From JBBQWZ01 sp038210135 (GTDB lineage: Bacteria > Acidobacteriota > Terriglobia > Bryobacterales > Bryobacteraceae), in the NCBI GenBank assembly GCA_038210135.1, contig JBBQWZ010000049.1:1-51226 (forward strand): a DNA stretch of 51,226 nt. The letters are read 5' to 3'. Position numbers and translations under genes: made by a program. The notes under the pieces were generated by a model. That model had not been told where the DNA came from. It did not search any database and saw only the letters and a program-made list of their open reading frames with translations. Positions 1-8,802 of the stretch are shown piece after piece (positions within the stretch are counted from its first letter, which is position 1; each line of letters starts with the position of its first letter).

Positions 1-140
1 TTGGAAATCGCTCCGCGATTCCCACATTCCCACAGCCCCGGATGCTCTTCCTTCCCGCAAAAACCAAACCAAGAAAGGAAACCTAGCGGCGGATCGCTTC
101 GCTCCCGCCTTCAGGCTCATTCTTCAATGAGAAAATGCTG
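1..140. other. No gene recognised at left edge
   Basis: No convincing reading frame or RNA is seen in this edge stretch. It holds a small perfect inverted repeat (CTCATT, four-base loop, AATGAG) at about 115-130. It ends where homology to the creatininase gene tail begins. Confidence 0.5.
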
Positions 141-201
141 ATGCGTCGCGCGCGAAAGGCGAGATCGTCGTCAAAGCGAAGCGTTGCGCTCCGAACGCTA
201 G
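141..201 (+). pseudogene. Remnant of a creatininase gene 3' end
   Basis: These bases match the last ~90 bases of the intact creatininase-family gene at 11274-12056, read here on the plus strand and ending at the same TAG stop. Compared with the intact copy, two internal stretches are missing (about 28 bases after GTCGTCAAAGC, and a shorter gap near GATGC), so the frame is broken. The stop overlaps the stop of the convergent peptidase gene exactly as in the second copy at 11274-11277. It is a relic, not a gene. Confidence 0.8.
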
Positions 202-394
202 CGCAGTAACGTTCGCTCGAAGAAATCGACCTGCAACTGCTGCATCTGCCGGTTGGCCGGACCCGTTACGCCGTGCGACTTCTGCGGATACAGCATCATC
301 TCGAACTGCTTTCCGGCGCGCTGCAGCGCATCCGTCATCTGCAGTCCGTTCATGAAGAGAACGTTGTCGTCGTCAATGTTATGGATCAACAAAA
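141..394. repeat. Left arm of a ~250-bp inverted duplication
   Basis: This stretch (creatininase tail plus peptidase tail, convergent) recurs as its reverse complement at 11090-11370. The copies differ by a few substitutions, a 6-base gap in the peptidase part and larger gaps in the creatininase part. Together the arms flank a segment of about 10.7 kb. Confidence 0.85.
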
Positions 395-2354
395 GCTTGC
401 CTTTGAGATTCCCGGCGCGCTGCGGAAGCGCGGTTTCCTTGTACCCTTCGACGTTTTCTGAAGGCAACCCCATGTAACGCTCGGTGTAAATCGTGTCGTA
501 ATAATTCCAGTCGGTCACCGGCGCCCCCGCGATCCCGGCGTGGAACACATCCGGAGCGTTCAGTAAACAGTTCAGCGTCATGAATCCGCCGTAGCTCCAG
601 CCATTCACGCCGATCCGCTTGGGATCGACGAACCCTAAAGACAAAAGATATTCAACGCCCTTCTTTTGATCTTCGAGCTCAATCTTGCCGAGCTGCTGAA
701 ACACGGCGGACTCAAACTCATGCCCGCGCCCGAACGATCCGCGGTTGTCCAGCTGCCAAATGACGAAGCCTTTGTGCGCGTACACCTGGTCGATTCCGAC
801 GCCCGACCAGCGGTTCATTACACTCTGCGCATGCGGACCGCCGTAGACTTGCACGATCGCCGGATACTTCTTCGACGGATCGAAGTTCGCTGGTTTAATC
901 AAACGCGCCCACAATACAGGCCCATTCGCTAACTTCACCTCATGCAACTCAGTCGGAAGAATTTCGAATTCCTCGGCTTGTTTCCTGTTCGCTTCGCGAT
1001 AGACGCCGAGCTCAGTGCCATCGCCCGAAGACAACGTTGTGCGGGCCGGCGACGACAGGTTTGAATACGTGTCCAGGTAATACGCGCCAGTCGGACTGAC
1101 GTTGGCTGTGTGCGTCCCGGCGACGGTGGTCAATCGCCTGGGCTGCGCGCCACCAACTAGTGCTATCGAATATAGGTGCCGCTCGGTCGCCGATGCCTCG
1201 GTCGAGGTGTAATACAGCAGGCCCTTTTCCTCACTGACCGCGTTAATCGCGGTAACTTCCCATGGTCCGCGTGTGATCTGCTTAGGATTCATCGACGCGA
1301 GATCGTATAGATAAACGTGATTGAAGCCATCGCGCTCGCTGGACCAAAGGAACCGACGGCCGTCCTTCAAGAAACGGATGTCGTCGCGCACGTTGATCCA
1401 ATAGCGATCGCTCTCGGTAATCAGCGTTTTCGGCACGCCCGTTGTTGCGTCGAAGGCGACGAACTCGAGCTTCTTTTGATTGCGCGTCAGCCGTGTCGCG
1501 TACGCGCGCCCATCCGGCAGAAATCCGGCGCGGGCAATGATCCACAAGCGGCGAGTATCTCCGACATCCAGCCACTTGGTCGGACCGCCGTTCACGGAAA
1601 CGATACCGAAATGAACGTCGGCATTATTTTCACCGGCCTGCGGATAGCGCTGCGGTTCCGCGACGGCGCGAGATTTCAGCAAGTCCGCATGCGGATAAAT
1701 CGGCTCGTCCGCAATGTCGAATTGAAGATAGGAAATTGATTTCGAATCCGGCGACCACCAGTGCGCTGTGCTCAACCCGATCTCTTCCGGATACACCCAA
1801 TCCAGTCCCCCATTGCGAAGCGTATCTTTGCCGCCCTTCGTGAGGCGAGTTTCTTTTCCGGTCGCGATTTCGATCGCGAATAAATCCCAGCCGCGACGGA
1901 ACGAAACCCGCGAACCATCTGGCGAAAGCTTCGGGTCCTGTTCCGCCACCGGCGTTTTGGTGATTTGCTGCCACTTCGCCGCGGCTGCTTGCCAAACGAA
2001 TAGATCGCCGCCGGAGGACACCAGCAGGTCCTTGCCGTTCGGAAAATATTGAATCGCAAATTCGCGAACCCGCCGATTCTCCCACTGGAACATCTCCTCC
2101 GGGGTTAGCGGCGCGGCCATCGCGTCGAGCAGTTCAAGATTCGCGAACTCTTTGGATGACTTCGACGCGACATCGTACTCCATGAGTTTCCGCCCTTGAC
2201 GAAACAGAAACGTTTTTCCGTCGGGCCCCCAGGCCGATGGCATTCCGGCGGCCAGTTCGCCGCGGCCTCCGCCTCCGCCCAGGTCGGCGAGAGTAACCGG
2301 CTTCTTCGCAGCCAGCACAGGGAACACAAGGAGTAAAACGGCAAGTGCGCGCAT
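198..2354 (-). CDS. Dipeptidyl-peptidase-IV-like S9 family serine peptidase
   Basis: Secreted prolyl oligopeptidase-family enzyme that would remove dipeptides from peptide N-termini outside the cytoplasm. A short signal peptide (MRALAVLLLVFPVLA) is followed by an eight-bladed-propeller-type region with many 'SPDG/SPTG' blade motifs and a DWVYPEE stretch, which corresponds to the double-Glu motif that holds the substrate amino end in DPP-IV enzymes. The C-terminal alpha/beta hydrolase domain carries the nucleophile in GWSYGGF (Ser about 587), Asp in DDNV (about 662) and His in KSHG (about 694). Length (~718 aa) is normal. The ATG at 2354 is chosen over an in-frame TTG two codons earlier. A TACAAT hexamer lies 10 nt before it, with no Shine-Dalgarno. 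The last 62 codons are duplicated at 11090-11277. Confidence 0.93.
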   Translation of the reverse strand: MRALAVLLLVFPVLAAKKPVTLADLGGGGGRGELAAGMPSAWGPDGKTFLFRQGRKLMEYDVASKSSKEFANLELLDAMAAPLTPEEMFQWENRRVREFAIQYFPNGKDLLVSSGGDLFVWQAAAAKWQQITKTPVAEQDPKLSPDGSRVSFRRGWDLFAIEIATGKETRLTKGGKDTLRNGGLDWVYPEEIGLSTAHWWSPDSKSISYLQFDIADEPIYPHADLLKSRAVAEPQRYPQAGENNADVHFGIVSVNGGPTKWLDVGDTRRLWIIARAGFLPDGRAYATRLTRNQKKLEFVAFDATTGVPKTLITESDRYWINVRDDIRFLKDGRRFLWSSERDGFNHVYLYDLASMNPKQITRGPWEVTAINAVSEEKGLLYYTSTEASATERHLYSIALVGGAQPRRLTTVAGTHTANVSPTGAYYLDTYSNLSSPARTTLSSGDGTELGVYREANRKQAEEFEILPTELHEVKLANGPVLWARLIKPANFDPSKKYPAIVQVYGGPHAQSVMNRWSGVGIDQVYAHKGFVIWQLDNRGSFGRGHEFESAVFQQLGKIELEDQKKGVEYLLSLGFVDPKRIGVNGWSYGGFMTLNCLLNAPDVFHAGIAGAPVTDWNYYDTIYTERYMGLPSENVEGYKETALPQRAGNLKGKLLLIHNIDDDNVLFMNGLQMTDALQRAGKQFEMMLYPQKSHGVTGPANRQMQQLQVDFFERTLLR

Positions 2355-2364
2355 AGTCAATGAA

Positions 2365-2392
2365 ATTGTAGTCTAGAGACGCCGGGCAGCAA
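2365..2392 (-). promoter_or_regulatory. Putative promoter of the S9 peptidase gene
   Basis: On the minus strand TTGCTG is followed after 16 nt by TACAAT (2365-2370). The ATG is 10 nt downstream of the hexamer, so the transcript would have almost no leader. Inferred from sequence only. Confidence 0.4.
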
Positions 2393-2417
2393 CAGGCCTG
2401 CCCCGAAGCGAGACTAT

Positions 2418-3821
2418 ATGAAACTCACGTTCTACGGGGCCGCCCGCACGGTAACCGGTTCCATGCACCACGTCGAAAGCGGCGGCCGCAGCTATCTTCT
2501 CGATTGCGGAATGTTTCAGGGCCGGCGAAGCGAAGCGTTCGATCGCAATAGCCAATTCCCGTTCGCGCCATCGTCGATTGAATCCATCGTTCTCTCGCAC
2601 GCCCATATCGACCACAGCGGCAATCTACCGACGATCGTTCGTCAAGGTTACAACGGTCCGATTTACGCGACCTCGGCGACGATCGACCTCTGCGAGGCAA
2701 TGCTGGCGGATTCCGCGTTTTTGCAGGAGAAGGACGCCGAGTTTCTTTCAAAGCGCCGCGCCCGCCGCAAGTCGATCGGCGTGGATCAGCCGCCCCCGAT
2801 CGGACCTTTATACACGGTCGAGGACGCGAAGAAAGCGCAACAGCACTTCCGCACCGTCGAGATGCATACCGCGACGAAAATCGGTCCGGACATCGCCTAC
2901 ACGGCTTATAACGCGGGCCACATGCTCGGGTCGACGGCAATCGTCGTAGAAGCGGAAGGCATAAAGCTTGGGTTTTCGGGCGACGTCGGGCGTCCCGGGC
3001 TGCCCATTATTCGCGACCCCGAACCGCTGCCGAAGGTCGATTACCTGATTCTCGAAAGCACGTACGGCGACCGGCTTCATGAATCCATTGGCCCGGTGAA
3101 AGAGCGGCTTGCCGAAATTATTACGCGAACCTCGGAACGCGGAGGGCGCATCGTCGTTCCCTCTTTCGCCGTCGGCCGCGCCCAGCAGCTGGTTCTTCTA
3201 CTCCACGAACTAATTCTGGAAAATCGGATTCCAGCGATCCCGATGTTCGTCGACAGTCCGCTGGCGGTGAACGCAACCGAGATCTTCCGCAAGCACACGG
3301 AGCTCTATGATGACGGCGCGGAGAAATTCCTCGCCGACGGAACCGATCCGTTCGGCTTCAAGCGCATGCGCTACATTCGCGACGTCAACGAATCGAAGGC
3401 GCTGAACGACCTGCGCGGGCCGTTTCTGGTGATCTCCGCTTCCGGAATGTGCGAAGGCGGGCGGATCCTTCATCATCTTCGCAATTCCATTGAAGACCCG
3501 CGGAATACGGTGCTGATCACCGGATTCCAGGCGGAAAATACGCTGGGCCGCAAGATCGTCGAAAAGCAGCAAGAGGTTCCGATCTTCGGCGAACCGATGC
3601 GGCTTCGCGCGGAAGTGGCGCGCATCAATGAACTCAGCGGCCACGCCGATCAACACGAGCTGATCGAATGGATGAAACCGCAGATGCCTGGCCTGAAGGG
3701 CGTCTTCCTGGTGCACGGGGAAATGCGCCAAAGCTCGGCCCTCAAGGCCGCCATCCAGTCGGTCTTCCCCAATCTACGCGTGGAACAACCGGCCCGCGGC
3801 GATTCGTTCCATCTCGGGTAA
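2418..3821 (+). CDS. MBL-fold beta-CASP metallo-hydrolase (RNA-processing type)
   Basis: Metallo-beta-lactamase-fold nuclease of the beta-CASP group (CPSF73/YSH1-like), expected to cleave RNA with a two-zinc centre in the cytoplasm. The zinc motif HAHIDHSG is at residues 61-68, further ligand motifs appear as AGHMLGS (about 167) and FSGDVG (about 190), and the C-terminal part holds the beta-CASP signature ISASGMCEGGR and a final SGHADQ motif. Length (467 aa) fits the bacterial family. No Shine-Dalgarno is visible before the ATG. The gene is divergent from the S9 peptidase, with only about 60 bp between starts. Its exact RNA substrate is unknown. Confidence 0.9.
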   Translation: MKLTFYGAARTVTGSMHHVESGGRSYLLDCGMFQGRRSEAFDRNSQFPFAPSSIESIVLSHAHIDHSGNLPTIVRQGYNGPIYATSATIDLCEAMLADSAFLQEKDAEFLSKRRARRKSIGVDQPPPIGPLYTVEDAKKAQQHFRTVEMHTATKIGPDIAYTAYNAGHMLGSTAIVVEAEGIKLGFSGDVGRPGLPIIRDPEPLPKVDYLILESTYGDRLHESIGPVKERLAEIITRTSERGGRIVVPSFAVGRAQQLVLLLHELILENRIPAIPMFVDSPLAVNATEIFRKHTELYDDGAEKFLADGTDPFGFKRMRYIRDVNESKALNDLRGPFLVISASGMCEGGRILHHLRNSIEDPRNTVLITGFQAENTLGRKIVEKQQEVPIFGEPMRLRAEVARINELSGHADQHELIEWMKPQMPGLKGVFLVHGEMRQSSALKAAIQSVFPNLRVEQPARGDSFHLG

Positions 3822-3840
3822 GGGTGCGCAAAATCCACGC

Positions 3841-3880
3841 TTGACAGGCTCGAGAACGGAAGAGCATACTTAGTTAACTA
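3841..3880 (+). promoter_or_regulatory. padR-ADOP promoter with overlapping palindromic operator
   Basis: A perfect TTGACA (3841-3846) is followed after 18 nt by CATACT (3865-3870). A perfect 10-bp palindrome TAGTTAACTA (3871-3880) sits at the expected transcription start. Its place just upstream of padR makes it a good candidate for a PadR autoregulatory site. The operator role is inference. Confidence 0.5.
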
Positions 3881-3901
3881 CCCTAGCCATCTAAGTGAGC
3901 A

Positions 3902-4231
3902 ATGCCGTCTCCTAATTCTACGCAATCCGCTCTCGATCTTTTGGTACTGACGGTACTCGGCCGCCGGGGACCGCAGCACGGGTATGCGATCGCGAACGCA
4001 ATCCAGGAGCTCTCCGAAGAAGCGCTGCACATTGAGGAAGGCTCCCTCTATCCCGCCCTTCATCGCATGGAGGAATCCGGTTGGATTTCCGCCGAATGGA
4101 TGATTACGGAAAACAAACGCCGCGCCCGTCTGTACGAGATTACGCGCGCCGGCAGGAAACAATTGGCCGCTGAAACCCAGCGCTGGGCGGACTACTCTAC
4201 CGGAGTGGCCCGCGTGTTGCGGCTGGCGTAA
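3902..4231 (+). CDS. PadR-family transcriptional regulator
   Basis: A 109-residue winged-helix DNA-binding protein, normal length for the short (subfamily 2) PadR proteins. Typical segments are 'LDLLVLTVLGRRGPQHGYAIANAI', 'EGSLYPALHRME' (the recognition helix region) and 'RLYEITRAGRKQL' (the wing). In Acidobacteria such genes commonly precede ADOP permeases. Here the permease starts 22 bp downstream, so the two probably form one transcript with PadR as its repressor. The inducing signal is unknown. Confidence 0.93.
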   Translation: MPSPNSTQSALDLLVLTVLGRRGPQHGYAIANAIQELSEEALHIEEGSLYPALHRMEESGWISAEWMITENKRRARLYEITRAGRKQLAAETQRWADYSTGVARVLRLA

Positions 4232-4253
4232 AGACCCGCGCAAGGAGCTTCCC

Positions 4254-6962
4254 ATGTCCTGGCTCACAAGACTTCGCAACTCTGTGCATTCGAGCCGCCT
4301 CGACCAGGAGCTTGCCGAGGAGGTTCGCGATCATATCGAGCGGCGAACCGCGCAACTGATCGAGCGGGGCCTCACGCCCGAGGATGCCAGCCGGCATGCC
4401 GCCGCCGCCTTCGGAAACGTTACTCGGGTTCGCGAGAACAGCCGCGATGCGCGCTTGTGGACCGTGCTCGACGGAACGCTGCAGGACATTCGCTACGCGA
4501 TGCGCGGTATGCGAAAGAGTCCCGGTTTCACCATCACGGCGATTTTGTCGCTGAGTCTCGCGATAGGCGCGAACACCGCCATCTATTCGATTGTGGATGC
4601 TGCCATTCTGCGCTCGCTGCCGGTTCCCGAGCCCGGAAAGTTATTCAGCCTCGCGTCGCCCGAGATCCAGCAAACCGGCGTAGACCAGGGAGGAAATCTC
4701 TCTTCCGGCGAACGCGATTCCTTCAGCTATCCAATGTTTGAACGATTCCGCTCCGCAGTGGGATCCTCAGCCCGCCTTGGCTTGTTCAACTATGCCAGCG
4801 TGATCGAAGCGCAAATCCAGGATCGTTCGGCGCCAGTAGAAGAGGTCGTACGGCAGTGGGTTTCCGGTGACGCTTTTGAAATCCTGAATGTTCCGCCCGC
4901 ACTTGGGCGCGTCTTTTCGGCCGAAGACGACCGGATACCGGGCGGTCATCCGTTCGCTGTCATCAGCCACGAATTCTGGCGTCGTCGTTTTCACAGAGAC
5001 CCATCGGCGGTCGGCCAGCGGCTGCTGATCGGCACCGATACCTACTTTGTCATCGGCGTTGCGCGAGAAGGTTTCTTCGGAGTGGAGCCCGGCAAATTCG
5101 TGGACGTCTGGCTGCCATCGATGATGTCGGACAAGGCATCGTTGACGAACGTCGGTTGGTCCTGGTTCCGGATCGTGGGACGTCTGGCGCCGGGGACAAC
5201 GCGAGAGCAAATCCAAGCGCGCTTGCAACCGGCGTTCCACGATTTCATGGAAGGTGCGATCCGAAGAAGTCCCACCATGCCCCCGGCGATCCGGAAGCAA
5301 TTCCAGGATCTGGCGTTGCGCGTGCATCCCTCGCCCGCAGGCGTATCGGAATTCCGTCAGGCATTCGCGCGTCCGCTCTGGATCGTGCTCGCGATCGCCG
5401 GCGGAATCCTGTTGATAGCCTGCGCCAATATCGCAAGCCTGCTGCTTGCCCGCGCGACCGCCCGATCCGCTGAGATGGCGATGAGAATCTCGCTGGGTGC
5501 GTCCCGAGCGCGTTTAGTTCGGCAACTCTTTACGGAGAGTCTCCTCTTATCGATCGCCGCGGGTGGCGCCGGATGGATACTTGCGCGCGCCGTCGCTCCG
5601 GCGCTGGTCGCTATGTTATCCACGGAGGTCGAGCCGATTCAGCTTGCGCTTTCGATGGACACGAGAGTGCTCCTCTTCTGCGCGGCGATGTCCACCGCGG
5701 CTGCCGTATTCTTCGGCCTGCTTCCCGCATGGCAAGCATCGGCGGCAGAACCCATGTCGGCCCTTCGTGGCGTCCAAGGGCAAGCGGGCAAACTTCGACT
5801 TGGGCGCTTTTTCGTGTCCGTGCAGGTCGCATTCGCCTTCTGCCTGGTGATCACCGGAGTCGGGTTTTTATACAGCCTCCGGAACCTCTCTCGAGTGGAT
5901 ACGGGCTTCTCCGCGCACGACGTCTCGCTGCTTCAAGTCGAAAGCGGATTCGAGCCAAACCAGGACGACCGGCGGCGCGAATTTGGAGACCAGTTGCGCC
6001 TTCGAGTCGCAGCGCTGCCCGGAGTGCAGAGCGTCGCCGGCGCCCCTTGGGCGCTGTTTGAAAATAACGTGTGGACCGAACAGGTGGTCCTGCCTGGGAA
6101 GCAGCCCTCGGAACGCGAGGAGCTGTTTTACCGCGTTTCGCCACGTTATTTCGCCACTCTGAAAACGCCGCTGCTCGGCGGGCGCGATTTTGAATCGCGG
6201 GATCGCGAAGACAGCAAAACGGATGCGCTGGTTCCCGCGATCGTCAACCAGGCCTTCTCCCGCCGGTATTTCGGATCGGAGAATCCAATCGGCAGGACCT
6301 TCGACCGCCCCGCGCCTAAAGGAGCAATCCGGCATCAAATCGTCGGTCTCGCCGCCGACGCGCACTATGGTGATCTCCGAAATTCGCATGAGGCTATCGT
6401 CTACCTTCCGCTCAACGGCCAAGGCCGATTGCGCCTCTACGTCCGGTCCGGGCTCGACCTCGGATCGATTCTCCGATTAGTGGAACGGGAAGCCAAGGAT
6501 CTTGCACCGGTCGCCCATATTCGCGACGTCACGACGCTCGACACACTGATCGGCAATTCCATCCTGCGGGAAAAGCTGCTGGCTGGAATCGCCGGCGTGT
6601 TTGCCGCGCTGGGCCTGATCCTGGCCGCAATCGGGCTGTTTGGCTTGCTGAACTATTCCGTCGCAAGAAGGACCAAGGAAATCGGGGTCCGCTCGGCACT
6701 GGGTGCCCGCCGCGTTGAGATTTTGAACCTCGTTTGGAAGGACCTGCTCACCATGACCGGCGGCGGATTGGTCGCGGGACTTGCGGCTTCATTCGCCGTC
6801 ATGACCGTTCTGCAATCGCTGCTGTTCGGAATCCGTCCCGCGGATCCGCTGGTCTTAACCACCGCCACTTTGCTGTTCGGATTCGTTGTGCTGATCGCTG
6901 GAACGCTACCCGCGTTACGCGCCGCCGCGATGGATCCGCTGATCGCCTTGCGTTACGATTAA
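4254..6962 (+). CDS. ADOP-family MacB/FtsX-like ABC permease
   Basis: Large inner-membrane permease of the acidobacterial duplicated orphan permease type, 902 aa. Residues 1-65 form the soluble N-terminal domain typical of the family (DQELAEEVRDHIERR). A first membrane helix at about 95-115 is followed by a MacB-type periplasmic domain, an FtsX core with helices near 380-400, 435-455 and 475-495, a further helix near 520-545, a second periplasmic domain, and three helices near 776-802, 836-855 and 868-890. It ends with the family-typical 'DPLIALRYD'. No ATP-binding subunit is encoded nearby, which is usual for this family. It probably works in MacB-like mechanotransmission or export; the substrate cannot be told. 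AAGGAG is the ribosome site. Confidence 0.92.
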   Translation: MSWLTRLRNSVHSSRLDQELAEEVRDHIERRTAQLIERGLTPEDASRHAAAAFGNVTRVRENSRDARLWTVLDGTLQDIRYAMRGMRKSPGFTITAILSLSLAIGANTAIYSIVDAAILRSLPVPEPGKLFSLASPEIQQTGVDQGGNLSSGERDSFSYPMFERFRSAVGSSARLGLFNYASVIEAQIQDRSAPVEEVVRQWVSGDAFEILNVPPALGRVFSAEDDRIPGGHPFAVISHEFWRRRFHRDPSAVGQRLLIGTDTYFVIGVAREGFFGVEPGKFVDVWLPSMMSDKASLTNVGWSWFRIVGRLAPGTTREQIQARLQPAFHDFMEGAIRRSPTMPPAIRKQFQDLALRVHPSPAGVSEFRQAFARPLWIVLAIAGGILLIACANIASLLLARATARSAEMAMRISLGASRARLVRQLFTESLLLSIAAGGAGWILARAVAPALVAMLSTEVEPIQLALSMDTRVLLFCAAMSTAAAVFFGLLPAWQASAAEPMSALRGVQGQAGKLRLGRFFVSVQVAFAFCLVITGVGFLYSLRNLSRVDTGFSAHDVSLLQVESGFEPNQDDRRREFGDQLRLRVAALPGVQSVAGAPWALFENNVWTEQVVLPGKQPSEREELFYRVSPRYFATLKTPLLGGRDFESRDREDSKTDALVPAIVNQAFSRRYFGSENPIGRTFDRPAPKGAIRHQIVGLAADAHYGDLRNSHEAIVYLPLNGQGRLRLYVRSGLDLGSILRLVEREAKDLAPVAHIRDVTTLDTLIGNSILREKLLAGIAGVFAALGLILAAIGLFGLLNYSVARRTKEIGVRSALGARRVEILNLVWKDLLTMTGGGLVAGLAASFAVMTVLQSLLFGIRPADPLVLTTATLLFGFVVLIAGTLPALRAAAMDPLIALRYD

Positions 6963-6964
6963 GG

Positions 6965-7393
6965 TCACCCGACCGGTATCGTCTCCACCAGCCGGACTCC
7001 TACGTAGAAGTCGTCGCCATCCTGGTTGCAGTACCTTACCTCGCCGAGTACGACGCGGTCGGACATCCGAATTTGAACCAGCGATCCGGCGCAAACGAAG
7101 CGGCTGGCCCGGAGCCGCAATCCATGCCACGAAATATCGAGCACACGGCACTGGGAAGCGGGATCCGTGGACGTCACTGGATCGAGCAGCTTGACCTTCG
7201 CCGGAGTGTCGAAGGTCACCCTTGGCTCCTTCCGCCGTTCTTCACCGATCCAACCAGTGCGATCCGGTGAGAGCCGCAGAACCGTCCGCTGGCAATCCTC
7301 GCATTCCAGCAAGTGTTGCTCAACGGTCGGAATTTCGTGGGCCGGCGTTTGGCGAAAAGCGAACCGCTCCAATACGTCGGGTGAAAGATGCAA
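6965..7393 (-). CDS. PilZ-domain protein with N-terminal zinc-finger-like segment
   Basis: A 142-residue protein. The PilZ part (about residues 50-140) has the c-di-GMP contacts RRKEPR and DISWHGLRL, matching the RxxxR and (D/N)xSxxG pattern, so it probably binds cyclic di-GMP. The N-terminal ~45 residues (HLSPDVLERF..., then EQHLLECEDCQ) resemble the short zinc-binding domain of anti-sigma factors, with an HxxxCxxC arrangement. The start is set at TTG (7391-7393) because AGGAGG lies six bases before it; an upstream in-frame TTG overlaps this ribosome site and is unlikely. The gene is convergent with the ADOP gene, stops nearly touching. Output partner unknown. Confidence 0.85.
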   Translation of the reverse strand: MHLSPDVLERFAFRQTPAHEIPTVEQHLLECEDCQRTVLRLSPDRTGWIGEERRKEPRVTFDTPAKVKLLDPVTSTDPASQCRVLDISWHGLRLRASRFVCAGSLVQIRMSDRVVLGEVRYCNQDGDDFYVGVRLVETIPVG

Positions 7394-7487
7394 CTTTTGC
7401 CTCCTCAAAACTAGGTCTGTTTCCCCTAGACACCCCGAGAGATCGTCAGAACGCCGGACTAACTTGATAGGCAGCCGAAGCAGGAGC

Positions 7488-7898
7488 CTACTTACGACGG
7501 ATTAGTTTTAATCCCTTGCCCGGATCGCCCTCGTCCAGCTTGAAGAGCCTGCCTTCCGTCGAATCCACGATCGACACGCGGAACGGAACATTCGGGCCGA
7601 GTTCCGTTCCGCCATGCTGCTTGTGGTGCTGCACTTCGAATCGCAGCGACTTGCCTTCGACCTTCAAGGCAAGCATCTGGCCGCCTTCATCGCTCGACTC
7701 TTTCACCTGCCAGGCGCCATCCGGCCCGCGCTCCTGGAACAGAAAAGCAATCCTTCCGCTGAGCGTTTTGCCGGACTGCTGGATCGTAATTCTTACAGCC
7801 GGCGGTCCGTTCACCTCCCCTTCCCAGACGCCCACCAGGGGCGAATCCGCGGCAGCAACGGCGGCGACAACCAGGAATCCAAGAATTGCCGATTTCAT
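7488..7898 (-). CDS. Small secreted protein of unknown function
   Basis: A 136-residue protein with a signal peptide (MKSAILGFLVVAAVAAADSP), followed by a beta-rich domain starting 'LVGVWEGEVNG', as in lipocalin-like or DUF2147-like small periplasmic proteins that begin with a 'G-x-W' strand. I cannot assign a function. The ATG at 7898 is preferred over upstream starts because AAGGTG precedes it at proper spacing and it begins the signal peptide. It lies just downstream of the slipin gene on the same strand (19 bp gap), so it may be the third gene of that transcript. Confidence 0.75.
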   Translation of the reverse strand: MKSAILGFLVVAAVAAADSPLVGVWEGEVNGPPAVRITIQQSGKTLSGRIAFLFQERGPDGAWQVKESSDEGGQMLALKVEGKSLRFEVQHHKQHGGTELGPNVPFRVSIVDSTEGRLFKLDEGDPGKGLKLIRRK

Positions 7899-7917
7899 AT
7901 CGTGCACCTTAGTGAAT

Positions 7918-8799
7918 TTAGACTTGTGGAGGTTTCGCGCCAGCCAACGAAGCTGTCGCAAGGGTCCCGCCGAGGTTCATTGTTTCGACGGCGGAGGATG
8001 GAACGATGACCATGGCGCCTTTTTCCTTGATCGCCTCATACAGCATGTTCATGGCGCGCAAGTGAAGAGCAGTCGGATTGTTTTGATAGAAAACAGCCGC
8101 TTCCGCAAATTTTTCCGCGACCTCGGTTTCGGCCTTGCCTAGAATATTGCGAGCCTGCCGTTCGCGCTCGGCCTGTGCCTGACGCGACATGGCGTCCTCA
8201 AGCGGCTGCGGAATCCGTACGTCGCGGATCTCGACGGATTGCACCGTGATGCCCCAGGGATTGGTTTTCTCGTCGAGAATCTTTTGCAGCTCCCGTCCCA
8301 TCGATTCGCGCTCGGTAATCATCTGGGCGAGCTCATGACGGCCAATCGATTCGCGAAGCGCGGTCTGCGAGGCCATGTTGATCGCCTGCACGTAGTCCTC
8401 GACTTCGAGGATGGATTTCTCCGCATTCCAAACCAGCCAAAATACGATGGCATCCACGCTCACGGGTACCGTATCCCTGGTCAACGTGGATTCCGCCGTA
8501 ACACTCGCCACGCGGACCCGCTGGTCCACATAGCGGGTCAGAGTATCGACTACCGGGATCACGTGAAACGCACCCGGTCCGCGCAATCCCGCGTACCGGC
8601 CCAGCCGTAGTACCGCCACTTTCTCCCACTGATCCGCCACCTTGATTGAAAACAGGAAATAGATTCCGGCCAGGCCTCCCACAGCCGCCGCCGCGGGGTT
8701 TTGTGTCACCAACATCAACAACACGCCGGCAATGATGCTCGCGGCAAACAACGCCACCGCTACTCCGCTTACGCGGGACGCTCTCTGGTTATATCCCAT
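7918..8799 (-). CDS. Slipin (SPFH/band 7 membrane protein, stomatin-like)
   Basis: A 293-residue SPFH-domain membrane scaffold. Two hydrophobic segments near residues 13-33 and 37-52 form the hairpin anchor, followed by a band 7 domain with 'RLGRYAGLRGPGAFHVIPVVD', 'RVRVASVTAESTLTRDTVPVSVDA' and the 'IPQPLEDAMSRQAQAERERQAR' turn into a coiled coil. Such proteins form oligomeric rings or microdomains in the inner membrane and often partner NfeD-type proteases, but no nfeD gene is in view. It starts 3 bp after the GntR gene; a GAGGAG ribosome site overlaps the end of that gene, so the two are likely translationally coupled and co-regulated. Confidence 0.92.
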   Translation of the reverse strand: MGYNQRASRVSGVAVALFAASIIAGVLLMLVTQNPAAAAVGGLAGIYFLFSIKVADQWEKVAVLRLGRYAGLRGPGAFHVIPVVDTLTRYVDQRVRVASVTAESTLTRDTVPVSVDAIVFWLVWNAEKSILEVEDYVQAINMASQTALRESIGRHELAQMITERESMGRELQKILDEKTNPWGITVQSVEIRDVRIPQPLEDAMSRQAQAERERQARNILGKAETEVAEKFAEAAVFYQNNPTALHLRAMNMLYEAIKEKGAMVIVPSSAVETMNLGGTLATASLAGAKPPQV

Positions 8800-8802
8800 C
8801 GC

